Source: JAKANT01 sp035502095
Lineage (GTDB): Bacteria > Pseudomonadota > Gammaproteobacteria > Burkholderiales > Burkholderiaceae_F
Assembly: GCA_035502095.1 (NCBI GenBank)
Contig: DATJUX010000043.1
Coordinates: 394,766-458,765, forward strand
DNA: 64,000 nucleotides
Reading direction: 5' to 3'
The position numbers and the translations under genes were made by a program. The notes below the pieces were generated by a model. The model saw only the letters and a list, made by a program, of their open reading frames with translations. It ran no database searches and was not told where the DNA came from. This document shows positions 42,638 through 52,100 of the stretch, piece by piece. The stretch's first letter is position 1, and every line of letters starts with the position of its first letter.

Positions 42638-43605
42638 AAGCCGTGCTGTGCCGCACGTTCGGTCCGCCCGAGACGCTCGCCGTCGAGGAGGTGCCGACGC
42701 CGACGCCGGGTCCGGGCGAAGCGCTCGTGCGCGTCAAGGCCGCCGGCGTCAATTTCCCGGACGCACTGATCATCCAGAACAAATACCAGATCAAGCCGCC
42801 GCTGCCTTTTTCGCCGGGAGGCGAACTGGCGGGCATCGTCGAGGCGATCGGCGCAGGCGTGACGCGCGTCCAGCCGGGGCAGTCGGTGATCGGATTCACA
42901 GGCTGGGGCGCGTTTGCCGAGCAAGCGCTGGTGCCGCAGGACCGCCTCGTTCCGATGCCGGAGGGCATGCCGTACGAGATTGCGGGCTCGTTCCTGATGA
43001 CCTACGGCACCTGCTATCACGCGCTGAAGGATCGCGGCCAGGTGCGCGCCGGCGAAACGGTGCTGGTGCTCGGTGCGGCGGGCGGCATCGGCATCGCCGC
43101 GATCGAGATCGCCAAGGCACTCGGCGCGCGCGTGATCGCCGCCGCGTCGTCGTCCGGCAAATTGCGCACGTGCCGAGAGCACGGCGCCGACGAAACGATC
43201 GACTACCAGAGCGAGGATCTGCGCGAGCGGCTGAAGGTCCTGGCTGGAGCGGGTGTCGACTTGGTGTGCGATCCGGTCGGCGGCAGCTTCAGCGAGCCGG
43301 CGCTGCGCAGCACCGCCTGGCGCGGACGCTATCTGGTGATCGGATTCGCCGGCGGCGAGATCCCGAAGGTCCCGCTCAACCTGCCGCTGCTGAAGGGTTG
43401 CTCGATCGTCGGCGTGTTCTGGGGCGACTTCCTGCGCCGCGAGCCGGCCAACGGTGCACGCGACGTGCAGGAGCTGGTCGCGCTCTACCGCGCCGGCCGG
43501 ATCCGGCCGCTCGTGTCGGCGCGCTACGCTCTGGACCGGACCGTCGACGCGCTGCAAGCGCTGATGCAACGCAAAGTCGAGGGCAAGGTGGTCGTCGTGC
43601 CGTAA
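42634..43605 (+). CDS. NADPH:quinone oxidoreductase family (zinc-free MDR)
   Basis: This 323-residue medium-chain dehydrogenase/reductase lacks the structural and catalytic zinc cysteines. It has a GroES-like N-terminus (VKAAGVNFPDALIIQNKYQI) and an NADPH site (VLVLGAAGGIGIAAIEIAKA). The C-terminus (LVSARYALDRTVDALQALMQ) is typical of quinone oxidoreductase or enoyl reductase paralogs. In this operon it probably reduces an enoyl-CoA or a quinone. Its ATG overlaps the MaoC stop by four bases. Confidence 0.9.
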   Translation: MKAVLCRTFGPPETLAVEEVPTPTPGPGEALVRVKAAGVNFPDALIIQNKYQIKPPLPFSPGGELAGIVEAIGAGVTRVQPGQSVIGFTGWGAFAEQALVPQDRLVPMPEGMPYEIAGSFLMTYGTCYHALKDRGQVRAGETVLVLGAAGGIGIAAIEIAKALGARVIAAASSSGKLRTCREHGADETIDYQSEDLRERLKVLAGAGVDLVCDPVGGSFSEPALRSTAWRGRYLVIGFAGGEIPKVPLNLPLLKGCSIVGVFWGDFLRREPANGARDVQELVALYRAGRIRPLVSARYALDRTVDALQALMQRKVEGKVVVVP

Positions 43606-43656
43606 CGGCGGGCCAGGCGCTGCGGGTCGCGCAACGCGAACAGGGAGACCGAGGCA

Positions 43657-45216
43657 ATGACAGGAAGAAGCCAGACCGTCGCGGAACTCTTGCATCGCTC
43701 GGCGCGGCGCTACCCCGACAAGCGCGCGATCGCCTGCGGCAACGTGGCGTGGACGTATGCCGAGTTCGACGCGCTGTGCAGCAGGCTCGCCGCCGGGCTG
43801 CACGCGAACGGCATCGCGAAGGGCGCGCAGGTGGCGGTGCTGGCGCGCAACTCGCACGCGTTCGCTGCGTTGCGCTTCGCGCTGGCCCGCCTCGGCGCGG
43901 TGCTGGTGCCGATCAACTTCATGCTCAAGGCCGAGGAGATCGCCTACATCCTGCGCCACGCGGGCGCGCGCACGCTGGCGGTCGACGAAGGGCTCTCCGA
44001 ACTGGGCCACGCGGCAGCCGGCCTCGACACGCGCGTCGAGCGTTTCGTCGCGTTGCCGGGCGAAACGTCGCCCGAGCCCCGCGGCAGCGGGATGCTCAGC
44101 TTTGCGACGCTGGCCGCGACCGCCGCCGAGCCGCCGGCGGTCGAACTGGCGGGAAGCGATCTCCTGCAGATCGTCTACACGAGCGGCACCGAATCGCTGC
44201 CGAAGGGCGCGATGCTCTCGCACGAAGCGGTGATCTGGCAGTACGTGAGCTGCATCGTCGACGGCGAGATGGCGGCCTCGGACCAAATGCTGCACTCGTT
44301 GCCGCTGTATCACTGCGCCCAGCTCGACGTCTTCCTCGGCCCGGCGATCTATCTCGGCTGCAGCAGCGTGATCACCGCCGCGCCGCAACCCGACAACCTG
44401 CTGCCGCTGCTCGAGCGGCATCGCATCAGCTCGTTCTTCGCGCCGCCTACCGTATGGATCGCGCTCCTGCGCTCGCCGCTATTCGAGCGCACCGATCTCT
44501 CGGCGCTGGGCAAGGGCTACTACGGCGCATCGATCATGCCGGTCGAAGTGCTGCGCGAGATGCAGCGGCGGTTGCCCCAGGTGCGCCTGTGGAACTTCTA
44601 CGGCCAGACCGAGATCGCGCCGCTCGCCACCGTGCTGAAGCCGGAGGATCAGATGCGCAAGCCCGGCTCGGCGGGCAGGCCGGCGCTGAACGTCGAGACC
44701 CGCGTCGTCGACGACCGCATGCGCGACGTCGCGGTGGGCGAGATCGGCGAGATCGTGCACCGATCGCCGCAACTTCTGGCCGGCTATTACAACGATCCCG
44801 AGCGCAGCGCGGCCGCATTCGAGGGCGGATGGTTCCACAGCGGCGACCTCGCTGTGGTGGACGACGAGGGCTATATCGCGGTGGTCGATCGGAAGAAGGA
44901 CATGATCAAGACCGGCGGCGAGAACGTCGCCAGCCGCGAGGTCGAGGAAGCGATCTACGGCCTCGCGCAGGTGAGCGAGGTCGCGGTGGTCGGCCTGCCG
45001 CATCCGCGCTGGGTCGAAGCGGTGACCGCGGTCATCGTGGTCAAGCAGGGCCAGTCGCTGACCGAGAGCGAGGTGATCAGGTTCTGCAACCAGCGGCTGG
45101 GCGGCTTCAAGGTGCCGAAGGGCGTCGTCTTCGTCGAGGCGCTGCCGAAGAATCCGAGCGGAAAACTGCTCAAGCGCGAGCTGCGCAGGCAGCTGGAGAA
45201 GCACTTCGCGGCGTGA
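43657..45216 (+). CDS. acyl-CoA synthetase (AMP-forming)
   Basis: This 519-residue adenylate-forming enzyme has the P-loop motif YTSGTESLPKGAMLSH at about residues 168-183, WNFYGQTEIAPL, GWFHSGDLAVVD, and the C-terminal catalytic lysine in LPKNPSGKLLKREL. It activates a fatty or other carboxylic acid to its CoA thioester, so it feeds the rest of the operon. It begins 51 bp after the oxidoreductase stop. The chain-length preference is not clear. Relatives in such clusters act on medium to long chains. Confidence 0.93.
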   Translation: MTGRSQTVAELLHRSARRYPDKRAIACGNVAWTYAEFDALCSRLAAGLHANGIAKGAQVAVLARNSHAFAALRFALARLGAVLVPINFMLKAEEIAYILRHAGARTLAVDEGLSELGHAAAGLDTRVERFVALPGETSPEPRGSGMLSFATLAATAAEPPAVELAGSDLLQIVYTSGTESLPKGAMLSHEAVIWQYVSCIVDGEMAASDQMLHSLPLYHCAQLDVFLGPAIYLGCSSVITAAPQPDNLLPLLERHRISSFFAPPTVWIALLRSPLFERTDLSALGKGYYGASIMPVEVLREMQRRLPQVRLWNFYGQTEIAPLATVLKPEDQMRKPGSAGRPALNVETRVVDDRMRDVAVGEIGEIVHRSPQLLAGYYNDPERSAAAFEGGWFHSGDLAVVDDEGYIAVVDRKKDMIKTGGENVASREVEEAIYGLAQVSEVAVVGLPHPRWVEAVTAVIVVKQGQSLTESEVIRFCNQRLGGFKVPKGVVFVEALPKNPSGKLLKRELRRQLEKHFAA

Positions 45217-45250
45217 GCGCGTGAAGCGGGCGGTTTCGAAGCTCGAGGCG

Positions 45251-45340
45251 CCGCGATTCCTCGCTGCGCTCGGAATGGAATGCCGCCGCGTCATCCCGAG
45301 GCGAAGCCAAGGGGTCTCGGGCTCGGTCCGGTGAGACCTC
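45251..45340. repeat. interspersed intergenic repeat (GATTCCTCGCTGCGCTCGG type)
   Basis: After the synthetase gene the sequence GATTCCTCGCTGCGCTCGG is followed by GTCATCCCGAGGCG and GGGGTCTCGGG. These are characteristic units of small interspersed repeats found in many proteobacterial genomes, and partly complementary to each other. The rest of the 299-bp gap (45217-45515) holds no convincing gene. Confidence 0.6.
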
Positions 45341-45515
45341 ACGCCCGCTGCAGCACGTACTGCCCCGGCGCCGCGGTCAGGACCGGACGGCGTGCAAGCG
45401 GAGCCGATCGGTATCCTATGCGCCGATGCGCGAAGCGAGACACGCCATGCGACCGCCGCTGCGATGCAGTCAGGCCGCGCGGCACGCGGCGCGCGGGTTG
45501 ACGGCGCGTTGATCG

Positions 45516-46217
45516 ATGGGCCGCATCTATCTCGTCCGCCACGGGCAGGCATCGTTGCTGGAGGACGACTACGACCGGTTGTCGCCGCTCGGCGAGACGC
45601 AGGCGCGCGAGGTCGGCATGTGGCTCGGTGCGCGCATCGCGCCGCCGCAGGGGATCGTTTGCGGCACCCTGACGCGGCAGCGGCAGACGGCCGCGGCATG
45701 CATCGAGGGTGCAGGGTGGCTCCCGCGCGTGGCGGCGGTCGACGCGGGCTTCGACGAGCACGACCAGGACCATCTGATTGCGCACGCGTTTCCCGAGTTC
45801 GCCGACCGGCGCCTGCTGGCGGCCCGGCTGCGGGCGAGCGACCATCCGCGGCGCGAGTTCCACGCGCTGTTCGAGCGTGCGTTCGGCCGCTGGCTGCGCA
45901 GGGAAACACCGGCGGGAAGCGGACCGACCTGGGCGCAGTTCAGGCAGCGCTGCATGGCGTCGCTGCAGCGGGTGGCGGACGCTTGCGGTCCCGGGCAGTC
46001 GGCGCTCGTGGTCACGTCGGCCGGGCCGATCGCCGCCATTTGCCAGGCATTGGTCGGGTTGCCCGACGACCGCGTCCCGACCTTGCACACGCCGCTGTTC
46101 AATGCGTCGATCACGCAGCTACTGACCCGACCCGGACAGATCAGCCTGAGCACGTTCAACAGCGTGGCCCACCTCGAGGTGACGCGTGCCGCGCCGCCGT
46201 TGCTCAGCTATCGCTGA
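45516..46217 (+). CDS. histidine phosphatase superfamily protein
   Basis: This 233-residue protein begins IYLVRHGQASLLEDDYDRLS with the catalytic RHG motif at residues 8-10 and has the LSPLGETQAREVG helix. The usual second catalytic His (VTHG) is replaced: the segment is ALVVTSAGPIAAI. Such proteins are frequent next to ACAD10/11-type operons, and the substrate is unknown. It may have weak or no phosphatase activity. It lies downstream of the acyl-CoA operon on the same strand, after a repeat element. Confidence 0.85.
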   Translation: MGRIYLVRHGQASLLEDDYDRLSPLGETQAREVGMWLGARIAPPQGIVCGTLTRQRQTAAACIEGAGWLPRVAAVDAGFDEHDQDHLIAHAFPEFADRRLLAARLRASDHPRREFHALFERAFGRWLRRETPAGSGPTWAQFRQRCMASLQRVADACGPGQSALVVTSAGPIAAICQALVGLPDDRVPTLHTPLFNASITQLLTRPGQISLSTFNSVAHLEVTRAAPPLLSYR

Positions 46218-46261
46218 GCCGCACGCGACCAGCCCGATGCATCCTGCGTGAGCATCCCGCC

Positions 46262-46433
46262 ATGGCCGCCCGCCCGATCCGCCGCGTCGACGTCGATGGC
46301 CACACGCTGCGCGTAGGGGTCAAGCGTGGGGAGGGAACGAGCCAACCTCGAACTGCTCGAGCCGCTGACGCAGGCCCTGGATTGCATCCCGGACGCGATC
46401 GCGCCCGGGTTGCCGCGCCGTAACCAACCGTAA
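46262..46433 (+). pseudogene. remnant of a poly(3-hydroxyalkanoate) depolymerase
   Basis: From ATG 46262 one frame reads RRVDVDGHTLRVGVKRGEG, like the start of intracellular PHA depolymerases of the alpha/beta hydrolase type. Then a different frame reads RANLELLEPLTQALD, which corresponds to the NGIGANLELLEPL segment that follows in such enzymes. About ten codons between them are gone and the frame is broken. It ends at TAA 46431-46433. The remaining 230 codons are absent. Confidence 0.6.
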
Positions 46434-46752
46434 CTGCGCGACGCAAGCGCGATGCGCAAGCGCCTGTCGGGCGCTGCGGCGGCTTACAGGTTGCTGACCA
46501 GTGCGCCCCGAGACTAGCGCATTCGACTGAACGCGCGCCCGCGCGCACGCGCTGCACGAGGACAAACGGCGCATCGCGAAGGACCGGCGGCGCGTGCGCG
46601 CGCGATGCTTGCGGAGCGCTTTCTTGAAGCTGAATGGCACTCTCGCGTTGGCTCAAGATCGACGCGTGTTTCGCCGTTAGTTCGAGAGGTGTCAGCTTTT
46701 GTTCGTGAAGAAGAATTCGCTCGCTGCACCGTGACTGCGAGAGACATTGCGA
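46434..46752. other. intergenic region upstream of minor-pilin operon
   Basis: This 319-bp stretch precedes fimT and should contain the operon promoter. It is AT-richer in its last 150 bases. No clear sigma-70 or sigma-54 element could be assigned. A TGGCAC at about 46635 lacks a correctly spaced GC element. No gene is recognised. Confidence 0.35.
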
Positions 46753-47334
46753 ATGCCTACCGGAAAGCGTCCGATCACATACAGCCCGCGCGATGCGGGC
46801 CTGCTTCAGCGCGGCGTCACGCTGATCGAGCTGATGGTGGCGATCGCGATCTTCGCCGTGCTCGCGGCAGCCACCGTGCCAACGTTCTCTTATACGGCGG
46901 CGGCGTATCGCATCTCCGGCCAGGTGAACGGCTGGATCGGTGACCTCCAGTACACGCGCGCGGAGGCGATCAAGCGCGGCCAGACGGTCACGCTGTGCAT
47001 CTCGGCCGACGGCGCCACCTGCGCACTGAATACGTCCAGCTGGGACCGGGGATGGATCGTGTTCGCCGACGCCAACGGCAGCGCGACCGTCGACGCCGGC
47101 GAGGCCGTGCTGCGCAGCCAGCCCGCGCTCATCGCCAACAGCACCTTCACCGCGGACAACCACGTGCGCGCGATCACGTTCAATCGCGACGGCTTCGCGA
47201 TCGGCCTGCCCGCCGGCAACGTGACGCTCACGCTGCACGATGCGAGCGGGCAGAGCGGGCTCACGCGCTGTGTCGCGGTCGCCACAGTGGGCCGCACAAC
47301 CGTGCAGAAGGCCGGAACCGGGAACTGTGCGTGA
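46753..47334 (+). CDS. fimT: minor pilin, GspH/FimT family
   Basis: This 193-residue pseudopilin has a 22-residue basic leader and the type III signal GVTLIELMVAIAIFAVLAA, with Glu at position 5 of the mature protein. The prepilin peptidase PilD would cut after Gly in LLQRG. The GspH domain follows (GWIGDLQYTRAEAIKRGQTV, TLCISADGATC) with a C-terminal Cys pair region. It is the first gene of the type IV pilus minor-pilin operon and helps prime pilus assembly. Its stop overlaps the pilV start by one base. Confidence 0.92.
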   Translation: MPTGKRPITYSPRDAGLLQRGVTLIELMVAIAIFAVLAAATVPTFSYTAAAYRISGQVNGWIGDLQYTRAEAIKRGQTVTLCISADGATCALNTSSWDRGWIVFADANGSATVDAGEAVLRSQPALIANSTFTADNHVRAITFNRDGFAIGLPAGNVTLTLHDASGQSGLTRCVAVATVGRTTVQKAGTGNCA

Positions 47335-47870
47335 TGAATCCGCGACTCGTACGTTGGTCCGTGCCGCGCGGCTTCGGCCTGATCGAGATGCTGGTCGCGG
47401 TCGCGGTCGTGGCGATCGGCCTGCTCGGCTTTGCCAAGATGCAGGCGCTGGCGATCGGCAGCACGCACAACTCGGGCACCCGTGCGCTCATCGCACTGCA
47501 GGCTTCGTCGCTCGCGAGCGCGATGCGCGCCAACGAAGCGTACTGGGGTGCCGGCATTGCGCCGGCGAGCTTCACCGTCAGCGGCGCGCAGCTGAGCGAT
47601 GCGACGCTGAGCACCTATACGAGCGACTGCACAACGGTGGTCTGCACGCCGGCGCAGATGGCGGCATTCGACGCGAGAACCTGGGGCGCGAGCCTGGCGG
47701 CGATGTTTCCGGGCGCGGGCGCGACGATCTCGTGCTCGACCGTGATCGGAACCCCGGTCACATGCACGATCACCGTCAACTGGAGCGAGAAGACCGTGGC
47801 GGTGAACGCGGCCGTCGCTGCAGGCAGCGCACCGGCGACGCTCGCCTATACCCTACTGGTGCAGCCATGA
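47334..47870 (+). CDS. pilV: minor pilin PilV
   Basis: This 178-residue pseudopilin has the class III signal GFGLIEMLVAVAVVAIGLLG and the PilV-type continuation FAKMQALAIGSTHNSGTRAL. The C-terminal globular domain is rich in small residues and has paired Cys (SDCTTVVCT). It takes part in the minor-pilin tip complex with PilW, PilX and PilY1. The start overlaps the fimT stop (TGATG) and its stop overlaps the pilW start (ATGA), so the operon is translationally linked. Confidence 0.9.
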   Translation: MNPRLVRWSVPRGFGLIEMLVAVAVVAIGLLGFAKMQALAIGSTHNSGTRALIALQASSLASAMRANEAYWGAGIAPASFTVSGAQLSDATLSTYTSDCTTVVCTPAQMAAFDARTWGASLAAMFPGAGATISCSTVIGTPVTCTITVNWSEKTVAVNAAVAAGSAPATLAYTLLVQP

Positions 47871-48577
47871 CGCGGCACGCACGCCCGCTCCACAGGGGGA
47901 TCGGCCTGATCGAGCTGCTGATCGTGATGGCGATCGGCCTGATCATCGTGGCCGGCATTCTGTCGGTCCTCTACAGCACGCGTTCCACGTCGCTGGCGCA
48001 GACCGGCATGTCGCAGCTGCAGGACGACCAGCGCCTGGCGCTCACGATGCTGACCGAAACGGTGCAGGCCGGAGGCTACTTCCCGAACCCGCTCACCTCG
48101 AGCGTGACGACCGAGCTTCCTGCCAACGCCACGTTCGCCAACGCGGGCCAGGCGGTGGCGGGTACCACCGGCGCCGGTTTGCCGGGCGACACGCTGATCG
48201 TGCGCTTCGAGGCGGGCACGGCCGACGGCATGCTCGATTGCAACGGCAACAGCAACACCACGGGCGTAAACCTCGTCACCGTCAACACGTTCAGCGTCGA
48301 CGCCAACAACAACCTGGTGTGCTCGGTCAACGGCGGCGCTGCGCAGGCGCTGGCGGGCGGCGTGCAGAACTTCCAGGTCCTCTACGGCGTCGACAGCAAC
48401 AAGAACGGCTCGATCGACCGCTACATCGCCGCGAGCGCGATGACGAGCAACAACTGGAAGAACGTCTATTCGGTGCAGGTCACGCTGACTTTTCTGAACC
48501 CGCTTGTGGCCCAGCCGGGCCAGCCGGCAACGCTGGCGCCGATTTCACAGACGATCGCACTTCTGAGTCGCATATGA
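47867..48577 (+). CDS. pilW: minor pilin PilW
   Basis: This 236-residue pseudopilin has the signal GIGLIELLIVMAIGLIIVAG followed by ILSVLYSTRSTSLAQTGMSQ and QDDQRLALTMLTETVQAGGY, the PilW-type helix. The globular part has GDTLIVRFEAGTADGMLDCN and a late DSNKNGSIDRY that could bind a metal. It is required for pilus tip assembly in related systems. Overlaps with pilV and pilX are four bases each. Confidence 0.9.
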   Translation: MTRHARPLHRGIGLIELLIVMAIGLIIVAGILSVLYSTRSTSLAQTGMSQLQDDQRLALTMLTETVQAGGYFPNPLTSSVTTELPANATFANAGQAVAGTTGAGLPGDTLIVRFEAGTADGMLDCNGNSNTTGVNLVTVNTFSVDANNNLVCSVNGGAAQALAGGVQNFQVLYGVDSNKNGSIDRYIAASAMTSNNWKNVYSVQVTLTFLNPLVAQPGQPATLAPISQTIALLSRI

Positions 48578-49140
48578 GCACCGTCCCGCCCGTTCCGTCT
48601 TCGCGTGCGCAGCGTGGCGCCGTGCTCGTGATCGCCCTGCTGATCCTGATGATGATGACATCGCTGGCCGTGGCGATGTTTCGCAGCTTCGGACTGCAGG
48701 AGCGCATCGCCGGCAACACGCGCGAGAAGCAACACGCCTTCCAGGCCGCGCAAAGCGCGTTGCAGTACGCCGAATGGTGGCTGACGCAGAACAATGCCAC
48801 GACCGGGACGGCGTGCGCGGGCAATCTCGCGGCGACGACTGTCTGTTCGAACGCGCAGACGCTGGCCGCCTTCACGGCGGGCGTCTGGGCATTCGGCTCG
48901 ACCTACACGCCGATCAATGTCAACGGCGCGGCGCCGATGACGATCTCGACCACCGGCGGCGCGGGGACCTACTTCGCGGCGCCGCGCATCTATATCAACT
49001 ACATGGGTCTCGGACCCACCGGACAGTCGCGCGTCTATCAAGTGACGGCGTTCGGCAACGGGGGCGATGCCAATTCGACGGCCGTGGTTCAAAGCACCTA
49101 TGCGGTGTCCACGGGAGTCCAGGATCTGGGAGGCCTCTGA
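48574..49140 (+). CDS. pilX: minor pilin PilX
   Basis: This 188-residue protein has the PilX-type N-terminus: RAQRGAVLVIALLILMMMTS, where the usual GFxxxE is relaxed, then FGLQERIAGNTREKQHAFQA. The rest is a globular pilin domain with two Cys near residue 80-90. It belongs to the tip complex with PilY1. Its stop overlaps the pilY1 ATG by one base. Confidence 0.88.
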   Translation: MSTVPPVPSSRAQRGAVLVIALLILMMMTSLAVAMFRSFGLQERIAGNTREKQHAFQAAQSALQYAEWWLTQNNATTGTACAGNLAATTVCSNAQTLAAFTAGVWAFGSTYTPINVNGAAPMTISTTGGAGTYFAAPRIYINYMGLGPTGQSRVYQVTAFGNGGDANSTAVVQSTYAVSTGVQDLGGL

Positions 49141-52100
49141 TGGTGGCAGTTTCCGATTTCGCAGCGGGCAAGCGCCCGTTCATTGTCGCGCGGCTCGTTC
49201 TCGCCGCGGCCGCGCTCGCGTTCCACGGGGCGTCGTCCGGCGTGGTCATCCAGGACGACCTCACGCAATCCTCGGCGCAGTTGAACTGGTCGGCCCTGAA
49301 CGGCGCGTGCCTGACCGCCGGCAACGGCACCGGCACGATTCCGGCGTGCGTCGGTCTGTCCTACTACAGCGGCGATCCGAACGCGCTCAAAGGCGGCGCG
49401 ACCGGCACCTTGCCGGACACGGCCGGCAACGGCGCCTTGCGCTTCACCGACTGGACCTCGCAGAACGGTGCGGTCGTCTCGAACTTCACGTTCCCCGCGA
49501 GCGATGGCGTCAACGTCGTGTTCACCACCGTGACCTACCTGGGCGACAGCGGCGGGACGGGCAAGGACGGCGCCGACGGCATCGGCTTCTTCCTGATGGA
49601 CGGCGCGGTCAGCCCCAACCTCGGCGCGTGGGGCGGAAGCTTGGCCTACTCGTGCTCGAACAGCAACGCGCCGTACGACGGCCTGGTCGGCGCTTATCTC
49701 GGCCTGGGCATCGACGAGTTCGGCAACTTCCTCAACCAGAGTGACAACACGAGCACCGGCTTCGGCTACCAGCCCGGCCGGATCGGCCTGCGCGGCAACG
49801 GCAATGTCGCCTGGTCGTGGCTGAACGCGAACTATCCGAACTACTACCCGTCGTCGCTCAACTCGAGCAAGCGCCAGGCCGCGGTGCAGAACACCTGCAA
49901 GACCGGCAACCTGTGGAACTATTCGAGCGGCAGCGGCGTGCAGACCAGCACCGCGGTTGCGAACTACCTTGCGCTGCCGAACGGCTACAAGGTGCTTCCA
50001 AGTTCCAACCAGATCGCCAACGAATCGGCAGTGAAGCGCTCGGACGGCGTGCCGATCACGTACAACCTGCAGGTGACGCAGGACGGCCGGCTCAGCCTCG
50101 CCTACAGCTACAACGGCGGCGCGTACCAACCGGTGCTCACCAACCAGTCGATCACCGCTTCCAACGGTGCGCTGCCCAGCAACCTGCGATTCGGCTTCAC
50201 GGGTTCGACCGGCGGCAGCCGCAACATCCACGAGATCACCTGCTTCCGCGCGCAGCCCGCGGAGCAGGCCGACTCCTCGGCCGGCATCAACACGCAGCAG
50301 ACGTCGCAGGTGCAGATCGGCACGCAGGTCTACCTGTCCTTCTATCACTCGAACAACTGGTGGGGCCAGCTGACCTCGCAGAACCTGGTCTACAACAGCT
50401 CGACCAATACCGTCACCATCAGCTCGAGCGTGAACTGGGACGCCAGTTGCGTGCTCACCGGCGGCAGCTGCGCCGCGACCGGCACCACCACGACCGCACA
50501 AGGTCCGGCCAACCGGCAGATCCTCACGTGGAACGGCACGACGGGCACAGGGCTGGAGTGGTCGAACCTCACCACCGCGCAGCAGAACGCGCTCGATGCG
50601 GGCGATGCGACGCCCTACGACGCCAATCGCCTGAACTACCTGCGCGGCGATCGCACCAACGAGATCACGACCTCGGGCACCGGCCTGTTCCGCGCCCGCA
50701 CCAGCGTGCTCGCCGACGTCTACCACTCGACGCCGACCTGGGTCGGGCCGCCCGTGGGTCCGTACTCCACGCTGACGAGCTGGACCGACAACCTCTACAC
50801 GACGGCGACGATGGCGGAGAACGCGAGCACCGCGCAGCGGTATTCGACCTTCGCCAGCAACAACGCCACGCGCCTGAACGTCGTCTATGCCGGCGCCAAC
50901 GACGGCATGGTGCATGGCTTCCGCAGCGGCTCGTACGACGGCGCCGTCACGTCCAGCCTGCCGTTCGGCAACTACGTGAGCAACTCGACCACGCCCAACG
51001 ACGGGGCCGAGATGATCGCCTACATGCCGGGCGCAGTGCTGCAGACGATCCACAACAATACGACCAGCGGACTCGACTATTCGTCCACCCAGTACGGCCA
51101 CGCGTTCAGCGTCGACCAGACGCCGGGCACCGGCGACCTGTTCTACAACAGCAACTGGCACACCTGGCTGGTGGGCGGGCTTGGCGCCGGTGGCAGCGCG
51201 ATCTATGCGCTCGACATCACCAATCCGTCGAACTTCTCGGAGTCGAACGCCAGCAGCCTCGTCATGGGGGAGTGGACGCCGTCCACGCTCTCGTGCATCA
51301 ACGTCTCCAGCTGCGGCAACCATCTCGGCAACACATGGGGCACGCCGGCGATCCGCCGCTTCCACAACGGTTCGTGGGGCTTCGTGTTCGGCAACGGGCT
51401 GAGCAGCTCGAGCGGGCACGCCGGCATCTACATCGTGCTGGTCGATCCGACGAGCGGGGCGAAGTCGGCGTATTTCCTCGACACCGGCTATACGGCCAGC
51501 AACGATCCGACCGGGGCCAACCGGCCCGACGGCATCACGTTCGTGACCCCGGCCGACCTGGATGGCGATCACGTCGTCGACTACATCTACGCGGGCGACC
51601 TGTTCGGCAACCTGTGGCGGTTCGACGTCACGAGCAACAATCCCTCGTACTGGACGGTCTCCCACTACGGCAACTCCGGACCGACGCCGCTGTTCTCGAC
51701 CCCGAGCGGCCAGCCGATCACGACCCGGCCCCTGGTCCTGTCGACCCCGGCAACGAGCGGCAGCAACCGGTTGATGGTCGATTTCGGCACCGGCCAGGAG
51801 ATCCCGCTCACTCTGACCGCGGCCACCAGCTACGCCACCGGCACGCAGAGCCTGTACGGCATCTGGGACTGGGACATGGGCGGCTGGAACAGTGTCTCGC
51901 CGAGCGTGCAGTACGCCGCGCTCACCGGCTCGCGCACGATCTCGACCTCGCAGCTCACCACGCAGACCATCACGCTGCTGTCCGCCGGCACCAGCTCGTC
52001 CGCCGCCACGCGCACGGTGACGACCAAGACGGTGTGCTGGTACAACAGCTCGACGTGCTCCGGCAGCAACACCAAGTTCGGCTGGCTGATCAACCTGCCG

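Noticed and set aside
46635..46655. Sigma-54 promoter before fimT (TGGCAC)
   Set aside because: No GC element occurs at the required 10-bp distance; the downstream TTGG is about two bases too far.
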